Numbered from the stretch's first letter, positions 34,696-42,945 are shown. The stretch is DNA of 64,000 nt from Leisingera sp. S132 (GCF_025144465.1 NZ_CP083553.1:2292001-2356000); one strand, 5' to 3'. Notes: generated by a model from the sequence alone, not told the origin. Translations and numbers: made by a program.

Positions 34696-36300
34696 ATGAT
34701 GCTGTCATCTTACCTGAGCAAGTCCCGGCATGGAGTATATTACTTCCGCTGGCCGTTACCCAAGATTCCTCAAGCACACCGTACAACAGTAAGAGTTTCG
34801 TTACGGACAGGATGCCCTAATCGGGCTAGTGACTTGGCTCGCTATCTTGCATGTTGCGGTAAATCCATTTCGAAAGATCCCTCGTTGGCACACCTGCGGC
34901 ACGAACACTTACGCGCTCATGTCAAAGACTATTTTAGGCGCTCGCTCGAGAAATACGATGACTGGCTGGCTCGGACTGGCGGTTCACCCAAGGCGAAGCA
35001 AATCCTTGAGCTGGAACACGAAAGCCATTGCTACGCTCTAGGTGGACTCGACGACCTCGCCTCCGATACGTACCTTGAAAATCACAAAACCAAATTCATT
35101 AACTTTTGCACCCTCCCAGGAGCCGCCGCGCCAGAGAACGTCGATCAAATTCTGCAAGAACTGCGAAAGGCACGCAGGGACCAAATAGAGGCCCTTCTGG
35201 AGCGCATCTCAAATCTGGAGCGGTACTCCTTCCAAAACATGCACGAAGCCCCTGAGCAGCCCGCTACGCAGCCGGTGGAGGCATCCTCACCATTGGGAAC
35301 GGCGGTGGAGGATTTCATCACAGAACATTCACGCCAGTGGGCTAAAAAAACTATCGGCCAGAACAAGGCATACCTGAACATCCTCGTGGAGTATTTTGGC
35401 CCAGACCGTCCCCTTGGCACCATCACCAAGCAAGACGCGAATGAGGTCAAGAAGGTTTTGCAGGCACTACCGGCAAGCAGGAACACAAAGCCAAAGTTGA
35501 AGGCCATGCCACTAAGGCAGGTCATCAAAGAACCTGGCCACAACAAGATCGCACCCAAGACGATCAACAGCCACATTCAAATGTTCAAGGGTTTCTTCGA
35601 CTGGGCAGAGAGACACGGCTATGCGCCGCATACCCTTTTTGACGGCATGAAAGTTGCCAAGGCCAAGAACAGTGACACTGAGCGCAAACCCTTCTCGCAT
35701 GAACAAGCCCGTCAGCTTTACAATGAGTTGACTGAAAACACATCCGGGCTGGTGCGCAAAGATAGCCATAAATGGGCAATGCTCCTTGGCATGTTCACCG
35801 GGGCACGCCTCAACGAGATCTGCCAGCTCGACGTCGCTGATGTGCAGGTCAGTGATGGCATTTGGTTCCTGAATATCACTGACGAAGGTGACAACAATAA
35901 GCGGCTTAAAACAACAGCAGGGAAGCGCAAGGTACCTCTGCATTCAGAGTTGATCAGTATCGGGTTTCTTGACTTCGTGAAAAGCCGTAATTCCGCCACT
36001 AGGCTGTTTCCCGACTATAGCTTTAGCGCCAACGGTGGATATGGCCGCAACTTAGGGCGCTGGTGCAACGAAAGTTTCCTACCCAAGCTGGCTATGAAAG
36101 AACCAGGGCTGGTTTTCCATAGCCTGAGACACACTGTCGTTACACGCCTTAGCCAAGCAAGTGTGCCAGAACCGATTATTCAATGCCTAGTCGGCCACGC
36201 AAGGTCAGGCGTAACTCAAGAAGTGTATAATCGCGAAGGCTACACCCTTCTACAGCTCCAGGAAGCCGTGAATTGCCTAGCACCTCCCGCGAAGAGCTGA
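34696..36300 (+). CDS. Tyrosine recombinase / phage-type integrase
   Basis: A 534-residue site-specific recombinase. It has an extended N-terminal region (YYFRWPLPKIPQAHRTTVRV, like DUF6538 integrases), a core-binding domain at about 190-310, and a C-terminal catalytic domain with TGARLNEICQLDVADVQVSD (first Arg), FHSLRHTVVTRLSQASVPEP (H-x-x-R) and LVGHARSGVTQEVYNREGYT (His and nucleophile Tyr). All catalytic residues look intact, so the element may still be mobile. It is placed 67 nt after tRNA-Cys, as is typical. The 534-residue length is on the long side. Confidence 0.94.
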   Translation: MMLSSYLSKSRHGVYYFRWPLPKIPQAHRTTVRVSLRTGCPNRASDLARYLACCGKSISKDPSLAHLRHEHLRAHVKDYFRRSLEKYDDWLARTGGSPKAKQILELEHESHCYALGGLDDLASDTYLENHKTKFINFCTLPGAAAPENVDQILQELRKARRDQIEALLERISNLERYSFQNMHEAPEQPATQPVEASSPLGTAVEDFITEHSRQWAKKTIGQNKAYLNILVEYFGPDRPLGTITKQDANEVKKVLQALPASRNTKPKLKAMPLRQVIKEPGHNKIAPKTINSHIQMFKGFFDWAERHGYAPHTLFDGMKVAKAKNSDTERKPFSHEQARQLYNELTENTSGLVRKDSHKWAMLLGMFTGARLNEICQLDVADVQVSDGIWFLNITDEGDNNKRLKTTAGKRKVPLHSELISIGFLDFVKSRNSATRLFPDYSFSANGGYGRNLGRWCNESFLPKLAMKEPGLVFHSLRHTVVTRLSQASVPEPIIQCLVGHARSGVTQEVYNREGYTLLQLQEAVNCLAPPAKS

Positions 36301-36508
36301 ACTACGGAAACGACAGTAAAGCGATTGTTGCCCGCAACTATTGTATGCTGCAGCTCCAGCCTGCGGTCGATCATCAGCGCCTGAACGTTCCTTTCGATCT
36401 CCCTGATAAAATTGAAAGTTCGCTTCTGTAGGCTGTCGAGACTGATTGTTTGCCCGGAGGCACCACTCAGCCTAAGGCTTAGGATCACACAAACAGGCTT
36501 AGGTATTC

Positions 36509-36994
36509 ATGCGAAACGAACTGAGAATCGCCATCAAGATGGCGGATACCGCGGAGGCGCTGGTAGAGCGCGTAAGAGAAGCAAATAAGGGGCTAATAGC
36601 AGAACCCAACCCCCCCGCTGGACTTGGGATAGATCCGATGCTGTTGGCCCTCGCGATGGAGTTGGCACTAAAGGCTTGGATTACCTTGGATCAAGGCTCC
36701 AAAACCATTCGAGAGCACAATCTCTCCAAGCTCTTCAGTATGCTCAAGCCGGAACAGCAGGAGAAAATAGAAAACGATCTTTGGATATCGTGCCCTTGGC
36801 ACAGTCCTTCCCCTCTGGATCCCCTCGGCATGGATGCCGCGTCAATACTGGACCATCATGCTGACGCCTTCGTGAAATGGCGATACATGCATGAAATGAC
36901 GCACGGCTCCTTTAGCATTTCAGATATGGAAAACGTTTTTGAGAGTGTGCTGAGACTTTTTCGGGCCAGGTGCGCTTCGGAAGCACTAACTTAA
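36509..36994 (+). CDS. HEPN-like small alpha-helical protein (uncertain)
   Basis: A 161-residue protein without known match. The segment AMELALKAWITLDQGSK, then EHNLSKLFSMLKPEQQEKIE and later ADAFVKWRYMHEMTHGSFS resembles HEPN-fold proteins (l-E-l-a-l-K-a, h-d-L-x-x-L, f-x-x-w-R-Y). An Arg and a His separated by six residues lie in RYMHEMTH, close to the HEPN R-x4-6-H RNase motif. It could be a small RNase, toxin or adaptor in the defence cargo. This call rests on pattern alone. Confidence 0.6.
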   Translation: MRNELRIAIKMADTAEALVERVREANKGLIAEPNPPAGLGIDPMLLALAMELALKAWITLDQGSKTIREHNLSKLFSMLKPEQQEKIENDLWISCPWHSPSPLDPLGMDAASILDHHADAFVKWRYMHEMTHGSFSISDMENVFESVLRLFRARCASEALT

Positions 36995-37128
36995 TGTTCA
37001 GCCCCAGAGACCCGCATTCTAGAAAGAAACCTCTGTCTTTTAAGTGATTGCTTTCTTCAAACTGAGACCACACCTGTGCAGACGCTGCGAGCAGTAGACC
37101 TCATCTCAGCTTGGACTTTTGAGTTGCA

Positions 37129-37353
37129 GTGAGCCCTTTGCTGTCGTCCGCCCACTGGCATTCCCTTGCCAGTGCAGCAAGTCGCAAACGGCGTTTAGCG
37201 GACTTTCAACACTTGATTAAGCGGATTGGGCTTGGGTTTCAGCGCTCTAACGGGAACACTAGCGCTCGCTATTTGGGGGCAATCACAGGAACAATCGGTA
37301 CATTCACAGGCGTTCTTGGCCTCTGGCGGTTTCGGCGCCAGAAGCGAGATTAA
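37129..37353 (+). CDS. Hypothetical small protein (weak)
   Basis: A 74-residue GTG-started frame with a basic middle and a single hydrophobic segment near the C-terminus (YLGAITGTIGTFTGVLGLW, then R-F-R-R). There is no clear ribosome binding site. The hydrophobic end with positive tail is gene-like, but the N-terminal half looks random. It lies in a 425-bp interval (36995-37431) that otherwise holds nothing I can support. Confidence 0.25.
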   Translation: MSPLLSSAHWHSLASAASRKRRLADFQHLIKRIGLGFQRSNGNTSARYLGAITGTIGTFTGVLGLWRFRRQKRD

Positions 37354-37431
37354 TCGGCGCAATGTGATGCAGTAGCAACTTATTATTAACCTTCTCCAGC
37401 TATCATCGAGGGCGCTAAAATGGAGGCGTTT

Positions 37432-37614
37432 ATGAAGTTTATTGCTATTGGTGGCGTGGTACTGCTCTTGCTCGCAGTCGCCAAAGGTCTACTACCGGAC
37501 GTATTCCACTTCTTACCACTCGGCGGCAGCACGGTGGCTGAGATGGGGGTCGTTTTTGGAGTCGCGGTTGCGGCAGCAGCCATCAATGATCTAAGGCGTG
37601 CAAACGATGAGTAA
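37432..37614 (+). CDS. Small two-helix membrane protein
   Basis: A 60-residue protein with two hydrophobic stretches (FIAIGGVVLLLLAVAKGLL and AEMGVVFGVAVAAAAI) and a charged end (NDLRRANDE). GGAGG lies five nt before ATG 37432, better than the ATG at 37420. Its stop overlaps the start of the ribbon-helix-helix gene by eight nt, so both are expressed together. The function is unknown; a membrane toxin with a ribbon-helix-helix partner is one possibility. Confidence 0.6.
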   Translation: MKFIAIGGVVLLLLAVAKGLLPDVFHFLPLGGSTVAEMGVVFGVAVAAAAINDLRRANDE

Positions 37615-37816
37615 GCACAGGATCACCATCACAGTCGATCCAGACATCGATGAATGGCTTCAGGCTGGCGCAAAGACATACGGGCGTTCATTGTCCGAAC
37701 TGGTGCGAATCTGCCTTCGTGAGTTCAGCCAGGAGCACCCCAACCGATTCTCGACCACAGATAAGGCTCGATCCAAGTCGGAAGAGGCATGGCGTGTTTC
37801 ACGGCGAGACGTGTAG
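37607..37816 (+). CDS. Ribbon-helix-helix (CopG/Arc-like) DNA-binding protein
   Basis: A 69-residue protein whose first 45 residues fit a ribbon-helix-helix: HRITITVDPDIDEWLQAGAK as the strand and first helix, then YGRSLSELVRICLREFSQEH. The C-terminal tail is charged. Such proteins are plasmid or island regulators and often antitoxins. ATG 37607 overlaps the preceding small membrane-protein gene (8 nt), which suggests an operon pair. Confidence 0.75.
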   Translation: MSKHRITITVDPDIDEWLQAGAKTYGRSLSELVRICLREFSQEHPNRFSTTDKARSKSEEAWRVSRRDV

Positions 37817-38076
37817 AACTCTTGATCTCTGCACGCCGAAGGAAGTGAACCAGCCAGCCACCCCTGAGGCCTCGGTTGGACTCGATCACGCCCCGCACCG
37901 CGGTGAGCCCTGTTAGCCTGAGCCCTTTGCCGCCGCGGCTTTGCAAGCAGCCTTTCGCTAGCGCAGCATGTCGATCGCAGTGCGAGCCAGAAGCCCCAAA
38001 CCTGTAAAAGTGATCGAAAGCTTGCGCCAACGCCTAATATTTGAAAAACCTATGCGGAAGCATGAGGAGGCTACCC

Positions 38077-39072
38077 GTGGCTAGGTCAATTACATTTTTT
38101 AATAACAAAGGTGGTGTCGGAAAGACGACCCTGCTTTGCAATATAGCTGCATACGTTGCCGACGAATATGGCGCGAAGGTTCTAGTTATCGATGCAGACC
38201 CTCAGTGCAACGCGACTCAGTACATGTTTGGTGACAAAAAGCTGTCATACTTTTATGAAGAGACATCATCCTTCACTCTCTACAATGTTATTCGACCGCT
38301 GTCACTTGGGAAAGGGTATAGCCGAGAACTCAGCGTTTCTACGAGTCCACGTTTCGATGTGGACGTCCTGCCCGGTGATCCGCGTCTCGCTCTCACTGAG
38401 GACTTGCTTGCAAAGGACTGGGGATCCGCAATTGGTGGAGACGCTCGGGGTATGAGGACAACTCTTCTTTTTGCAGAATTGATGAAACGTTGCGATGGGT
38501 ATGACTATGTATTTTTTGATGTCGGCCCTTCGCTGGGATCCATAAATCGAGCTGTGCTTTTGGCGAGCGATTTTTTTGTAGCCCCAATGTCGATTGATAT
38601 TTTTAGCGTCAAGGCAATAGAAAACATTTCCACGTGGATGTCAAAATGGAAAAAGCAATGGGATGTTGGTGTATTGAATGTAGACGATCCTGACGAAGTG
38701 GACGTTGAACTGGCGCGGGAACTCCAGTTCGTCGGATACGTTTCTCAACAGTATATTGCTAAAGCTGACTCGAAAGGAAACAAGAGAGCGGTTAACGCCT
38801 ACGAGCGGATAATGCGACAATTTGAGGATGTCGTGTCTCGGGAACTATCCGAAACCACTCCATTAGCTGCTCCAAACAAGAGATTTGATCTTGGTGCAAT
38901 TCCAAACTTGCATAGTTTGATCCCGCTATCTCAATCAGCGCGAGCGCCAGTGTTTAAGCTCAAAGCCCAAGATGGGGTTCGTGGGGCACATTTTTCAAAA
39001 GTAAAAGATTCTAGAGAAACCTTTGGTGCTGTGGCAGAAGAGATTGTCGAACGGTCTGGGTGGCTGGAATGA
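38077..39072 (+). CDS. ParA/MinD-like ATPase paired with SIR2
   Basis: A 331-residue deviant-Walker ATPase. Residues 5-18 read ITFFNNKGGVGKTT (Walker A with signature Lys11), VLVIDADPQCNATQYMF is the A' motif and YDYVFFDVGPSLGSINRAVL the Walker B region. The C-terminal 130 residues, including the region around VNAYERIMRQFEDVVSREL, are longer than in plasmid ParA. I chose GTG 38077 because AGGAGG is six nt upstream and Met-Ala-Arg-Ser fits. No ParB gene or parS-like repeats are adjacent, arguing against partitioning. The stop overlaps the SIR2 start (ATGA), so the two act together. Confidence 0.88.
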   Translation: MARSITFFNNKGGVGKTTLLCNIAAYVADEYGAKVLVIDADPQCNATQYMFGDKKLSYFYEETSSFTLYNVIRPLSLGKGYSRELSVSTSPRFDVDVLPGDPRLALTEDLLAKDWGSAIGGDARGMRTTLLFAELMKRCDGYDYVFFDVGPSLGSINRAVLLASDFFVAPMSIDIFSVKAIENISTWMSKWKKQWDVGVLNVDDPDEVDVELARELQFVGYVSQQYIAKADSKGNKRAVNAYERIMRQFEDVVSRELSETTPLAAPNKRFDLGAIPNLHSLIPLSQSARAPVFKLKAQDGVRGAHFSKVKDSRETFGAVAEEIVERSGWLE

Positions 39073-39938
39073 TTGACTGGCCAGATCAACTCAAGCGAGA
39101 TTTATTGGCGCGGAGGGTAGTTGTCTTCCTCGGCAGCGGCGTCTCGAAAAATTCAATTGGGCAGGATGGAGAGACTCGCCCGCCACTTTGGGTTGAATTT
39201 CTCAACTCGGCCTTGGAAAAAGTGGGTAGCAAAGGAACTTCGCATATCAAGAAGGCCATCAAAGAGAACGATCTCTTGCATGCTTGCGAGTGGCTTAAAA
39301 ACAAAATGGAAGAGGAGTGGTCCCCATTCCTTCGTGCGAAATTTGTGACCCCTGGATTTTCACCAGCAGAAATTCACAAGGTCATCTTTAACTTGGATCA
39401 GCGGATCTACTTAACGCCAAACTTCGATCAGATTTTTGAAAACTACGTGAGTGGCGTAACCGGCGGTCTTGTTTCGGTCATGCGTTATACAGATCCTGAT
39501 GTGCATAATTTTTTGAGAGAGGACAGAACACATATTATTAAAGTTCATGGCTCCATCGAGCATCCCGCTGAACTTATATTCACCCAGCATGACTATGCTA
39601 AGGCACGCGTTTCTCATTCGGCATTTTATGATGTTCTAGATGCATGTCTCTTGTCTCACACTTTTCTATTTATTGGTTGTGGAATTTCTGACCCGGACCT
39701 CAACCTTCTGCTCGAAAACCACAGGTTCAACTTTCCTCACTCGAGACCTCACTACTTGGTGACGTCCTCAAAAGTTCCAAAAGATATGGTTAGCTCTTTG
39801 CGGTCTAATAGAAACCTTAAATGTCTTACCTATGATGCAAAAGACCACCATGTCGAACTTTTAGAGTCATTGCAGGCTTTGGCTTCAATAATGGATAACG
39901 TCGCACCTGTTCCTGCGGAACTAGGCGTGTTCGGCTGA
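39069..39938 (+). CDS. SIR2-like NAD-binding effector
   Basis: A 289-residue single-domain SIR2_2 protein. Motifs: residues 17-29 VVVFLGSGVSKNS (Rossmann NAD loop), 115-120 LTPNFD (catalytic-site N118 and D120), 157-161 IKVHG (catalytic H160), and 201-211 FIGCGISDPDL. These four are the conserved elements of bacterial SIR2 NADases that deplete NAD in anti-phage systems. Zinc-binding cysteines of sirtuin deacetylases are absent. No HerA, pAgo or TIR partner is nearby; the coupled partner is the ParA-like ATPase. The start is fixed by the ATGA overlap. GC is low compared with the core genes. Confidence 0.9.
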   Translation: MIDWPDQLKRDLLARRVVVFLGSGVSKNSIGQDGETRPPLWVEFLNSALEKVGSKGTSHIKKAIKENDLLHACEWLKNKMEEEWSPFLRAKFVTPGFSPAEIHKVIFNLDQRIYLTPNFDQIFENYVSGVTGGLVSVMRYTDPDVHNFLREDRTHIIKVHGSIEHPAELIFTQHDYAKARVSHSAFYDVLDACLLSHTFLFIGCGISDPDLNLLLENHRFNFPHSRPHYLVTSSKVPKDMVSSLRSNRNLKCLTYDAKDHHVELLESLQALASIMDNVAPVPAELGVFG

Positions 39939-40327
39939 GCCTTGGTTGTTTAAGTTCTTTCCACTTTAGTGTAGGGAAAGGATGTTTTGCTGTGTTGCAA
40001 TAAATTGGATTGTTGGTTTTGAAGCTGCGTTGATCACGATTTTCTGCGACGGCTCTTAGTGCGAAAGCAGACGCCCGGGGTTGCCCAAGCTGCGCGCGCA
40101 GCGAAAGACGGCTTGGTCCCGGCCTCGGCGATTCCCCCGGCGATTTTGCTGCGCTCAGCATGAATGGCCGCAATAGGTACCCTGCGCTACGGAGGCGGGT
40201 GGCGCGATGAAAGACCGGAAAAGGCCGGTGGGCACTTCCCGCATGACCGGTCGCGCTCATGTTGCAAAGGGCACTATCCACGCAAAGCGGGACCTTGAGT
40301 TGCACCTGAGCGCCCTTCATCGTTTCT
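39939..40327. other. Non-coding gap between SIR2 and the small membrane-protein gene
   Basis: Nothing gene-like is supported. The first 110 bp are AT-rich; from 40050 the sequence becomes GC-rich (CCCGGGGTTGCCCAAGCTGC) and resembles degraded core-genome sequence. A 164-codon minus-strand frame covers it but has no protein-like composition. Confidence 0.5.
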
Positions 40328-40612
40328 TCACATAACTTTGAACCCTTTAGAGCGTGCCAATTGGATCAGCGGCAACTGCTTACCTGCATAGCACCTATCG
40401 GCAATAGACTTGGCGCGCTGAGTGGCTAGTTGATCGAAACCGGGGTTCGAGTTTGGGGTGAACAGATTGCTGGAAAGGTCGTTCGCTTCAGCCACCGAAG
40501 CCCCAGCATCTACCAGCCGTAAGTAGTCTACAGCACGAACAAACGTGCGCCCTCGTCGAACCGAGTGACGCACTAAGAAGAATACAACTACTGCCAGTCC
40601 AAAGATCCACAT
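40328..40612 (-). CDS. Small N-terminally anchored membrane protein
   Basis: A 94-residue protein with one N-terminal hydrophobic helix (MWIFGLAVVVFFLVRHSVRR) followed by a soluble helical part (FVRAVDYLRLVDAGASVAEA, then A-T-Q-R-A-K-S-I-A-D-R). Starts at ATG 40612 or ATG 40633 are both possible; 40612 puts the helix first. It is divergent from the XRE gene, which may control it. No family is recognised. Confidence 0.55.
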   Translation of the reverse strand: MWIFGLAVVVFFLVRHSVRRGRTFVRAVDYLRLVDAGASVAEANDLSSNLFTPNSNPGFDQLATQRAKSIADRCYAGKQLPLIQLARSKGFKVM

Positions 40613-40697
40613 GTGACACCCACAAATATCCATTTTTTAGATAACCGAATAATGGATATAAGAGCGTCTTCCATCTGGCAAGGATGGAGTGCAGCGA

Positions 40698-40940
40698 ATG
40701 CCAAAGACCTTAGGCGACAAGAGGCACGACGCACTCGTTGCATACATAAAAACTTACAGGTTGGCAGCTGGGCTAAACCAAACCGAGGTTGCCCAACTGC
40801 TCGGCGAGTACCAGTCACACATAGCGCGTATCGAGAGCGGACAGCGGCGCATCGACGTTATTGAACTGATCAAACTAGGAGAAGTGCTTGGTTTCGACCC
40901 GGCAGAGGCAGTCCGCCAGCTTTCGGAACTCAAGACATAA
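40698..40940 (+). CDS. XRE-family helix-turn-helix regulator
   Basis: An 80-residue single-domain regulator: KRHDALVAYIKTYRLAAGLN, QTEVAQLLGEYQSHIARIES and GQRRIDVIELIKLGEVLGFD form the five-helix HTH_3 fold. ATG 40698 is used; an upstream in-frame GTG (40689) is less likely. It is divergent from the 94-residue membrane-protein gene across an 85-bp gap. It is likely an island regulator or the antitoxin half of a pair. Confidence 0.88.
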   Translation: MPKTLGDKRHDALVAYIKTYRLAAGLNQTEVAQLLGEYQSHIARIESGQRRIDVIELIKLGEVLGFDPAEAVRQLSELKT

Positions 40941-41095
40941 TTCTGCAAAAAATTTTGCGAGGTGGGTTCTACTCAACCCAACCGCCGAGCTTCCCCCGTG
41001 GGCCTGGCTTAGTGCAAACCAAGGCCGGGACGGAGGCAGTATGGTGTTTGGCCTGAGAGCGCCGCAGCGCCCGCCTGAGGGCCGGAACCCATGGC

Positions 41096-41791
41096 CTAGG
41101 AAGTAGGGGCACCCTGAGGGGTTAACCTCGTTGCTAGCGCTGCTAGTGCAGCGTACGGTCTGCTGCCTTACATCTATCTATTTTGCACCTGTGCACCCTT
41201 GGCTTATTGATAGGGCTAGCCCGGGGTTGGCACTTGTGTGCCTCCTTAAGATAGAACAGCCTCCCTTGCCGGAGATTTGCAGGTATTGCCCTTATTTTGC
41301 TGTATCTGTCTCAAAACTATCGAAGATAGGGACGTATCTAGAGCAGGCCGGGGAGAAGAGGCATAGATTAGAACAGATTTATGGTAGAGTTAGCCATGGA
41401 TAAGAACCAGTTAGCATAGATAGCTCGGTAAGATCTGATCAGCCCAAAGCAGGTATAGGTAAGCACCTCTAGTAGATCATGGTTAGATTAACAAGTATCT
41501 ATAAGAATAAAGCAGAATAGGTGTGGTTTAGATAAGTGAAAGATAGAGCAAACCCTAGGTAGGAAGAAGCCGGATAGATGGGAGCTAGCCTTTGAGATGG
41601 CGACAAGTCTAGAGGCTCAGAAGGTATGGACAACTTACGACCATAGACGATCCCTAGGTCCAGTAGACCGGCTTCAGCTCAGAGCCGGGATAGAGCTAGC
41701 CCTGTGCGTATCAAACGAACAGAGATACCCTCGAGTTTAGAATGGTTTCCCCATTCAAGATTATTCTTCTTGCAGTTTGCACTAGTGTGAG
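41096..41791. other. CTAG-dense non-coding stretch left of the first IS5
   Basis: About 700 bp with no plausible protein. I count twelve CTAG tetramers (for example at 41096, 41134, 41143, 41216, 41338, 41469, 41555, 41585, 41609, 41654, 41696, 41783), where three would be expected by chance and CTAG is normally depleted in bacterial DNA. GATAG and TAGAT are also frequent. The plus strand is purine-rich from about 41340 to 41700. The composition matches neither the host nor the rest of the island, so this piece has a separate origin or function. Confidence 0.7.
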
Positions 41792-42840
41792 GCTCTGTTG
41801 CGCAAATCGGGTGAGGGATTCATCTCATGAATCCAGCGTGATAGCTGGAGGGCATGAGCAGACCAACACCCCCGACCTACAAGATCAAGAACTGGCGGGC
41901 CTATAACGAAGCGCTGAAGCGTCGTGGCTCTCTGACGATCTGGTTCGATCCCGAGATGACGTGGGAGGCCCGGCCGACCGGCAAGAGAGGCCGACAGCCC
42001 ATCTATAGCGACGCCGCGATCAAGACCTGCCTGACGATGAAGGTGCTGTTCCGTATGGCGCTCAGGCAGACGACCGGCTTCGTGGAAAGTCTCCTGCGAT
42101 TGAGTGGATTGGACTGGTCGGTACCGGATTTTAGCACGCTTTCACGCCGCCAGAAGTCTCTCGCCGTGAACATCCCGTATCGTGGTTCTGAGGGGCCGCT
42201 ACACCTGCTGATCGACAGCACTGGGATAAAGGTAGAGGGCGAAGGCGAGTGGAATGCGCGCAAGCACGGTGGCTCGAAACGCCGCGTGTGGCGCAAGGTT
42301 CACCTCGGTATCGACGAAAAGACACTGGAAATCCGGGCAGTCGAGTTCACCAGTAGCAACATTGGTGATGCGCCCATGCTGCCGGAACTGCTTAATCAGA
42401 TCCCGCCCGAGCAGGAGATCGGCAGTGTCACGGCAGATGGCGCCTACGATACGCGCAAGTGCCACGATGCCATCGCCAACCGAGGTGCCAATGCCGTCGT
42501 CCCGCCCCGCAAGAACGCCAAGCCCTGGAAACCCGACACCGCAGGCGCGATTGCGCGCAACGAAGCGCTGCGGGCGTCGAAATACCTTGGCCGAGCGCTT
42601 TGGCGGAAATGGAGTGGATACCACCGCCGAAGTCGTGCCGAAACCAAGATGCACTGCATGAAACTGCTGGGACAAAGACTGATGGCACGGGATCCTGGAC
42701 GTCAGGTTGCCGAGCTTCAGCTCCGTGTTGCGGTCATGAACGGATTCACCGCGCTTGGCATACCCGTCACAGAGGCAGTGGGATAAGTCCGTCTGGGGAA
42801 AGGGGAACCTTGGCCCTCAACCGATTTGCGCAACAGAGTC
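41792..42840 (+). mobile_element. IS5-family insertion sequence, copy A (complete)
   Basis: A 1049-bp element. The left end GGCTCTGTTGCGCAAATCGG (41792-41811) and the right end (42821-42840) are inverted repeats with one mismatch at position 2. A single transposase gene fills it. The flanks (CTAGTGTGA and CGCCAGCAG) do not form a 9-bp target duplication, so the element or its surroundings have rearranged. A second, diverged copy in the same orientation lies at 46565. Confidence 0.9.
41854..42786 (+). CDS. IS5-family transposase
   Basis: A 310-residue DDE transposase (IS5/IS903-type, DUF4372-less). The catalytic Asp pair is in LLIDSTGIKVEGEGEWNARK and SVTADGAYDTRKCHDAI, and the Glu lies in the C-terminal RRSRAETKMHCMKLLGQRLM (Y-x2-R-x3-E-x6-K). 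It is uninterrupted, so the copy should be able to transpose. ATG 41854 follows GCTGGAGGGC. Confidence 0.95.
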   Translation: MSRPTPPTYKIKNWRAYNEALKRRGSLTIWFDPEMTWEARPTGKRGRQPIYSDAAIKTCLTMKVLFRMALRQTTGFVESLLRLSGLDWSVPDFSTLSRRQKSLAVNIPYRGSEGPLHLLIDSTGIKVEGEGEWNARKHGGSKRRVWRKVHLGIDEKTLEIRAVEFTSSNIGDAPMLPELLNQIPPEQEIGSVTADGAYDTRKCHDAIANRGANAVVPPRKNAKPWKPDTAGAIARNEALRASKYLGRALWRKWSGYHRRSRAETKMHCMKLLGQRLMARDPGRQVAELQLRVAVMNGFTALGIPVTEAVG

Positions 42841-42945
42841 CGCCAGCAGCACCATATGCACCCAAATGCGCAGGTTGCGGTAAACAAAGGGGTGTCCAGG
42901 GCGGCAAAGGATTGAACGGGAACGTATAAGGTTTCTCAGTTTCAT
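42841..42945 (-). pseudogene. Possible gene start cut off by IS5 copy A
   Basis: The minus strand opens with an ATG at 42945 behind AAAGGGATT and reads MKLRNLIRSRSILCRPGHPF, then V-Y-R-N-L-R-I-W-V-H-M-V-L-L-A-D before entering the IS end. The frame looks coding but is only about 35 codons. No downstream half could be matched on the far side of the IS. It may be a remnant of a gene destroyed by the insertion. Confidence 0.3.

Noticed and set aside
36240-36488. 82-codon minus-strand frame after the integrase
   Set aside because: It overlaps the integrase end, has no clear ribosome site and no recognised motif; a real small gene cannot be fully excluded.
38077-39072. Plasmid-type ParABS partition locus
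   Set aside because: No ParB homologue or clustered palindromes next to the ATPase; the coupled partner is SIR2.
39826-40320. 164-codon minus-strand frame between SIR2 and the small membrane-protein gene
   Set aside because: It overlaps the SIR2 3' end and has a Pro/Arg/Ser-rich random composition.
40802-40814. GGCGAGTACC, a 10-nt reverse match to the tRNA-Cys acceptor end, as a possible attachment site
   Set aside because: It is too short, inverted, and sits inside the XRE coding sequence.
41131-41403. 90-codon frame in the CTAG-dense block
   Set aside because: Composition is irregular and no start signal is seen; the block has stops in all frames elsewhere.
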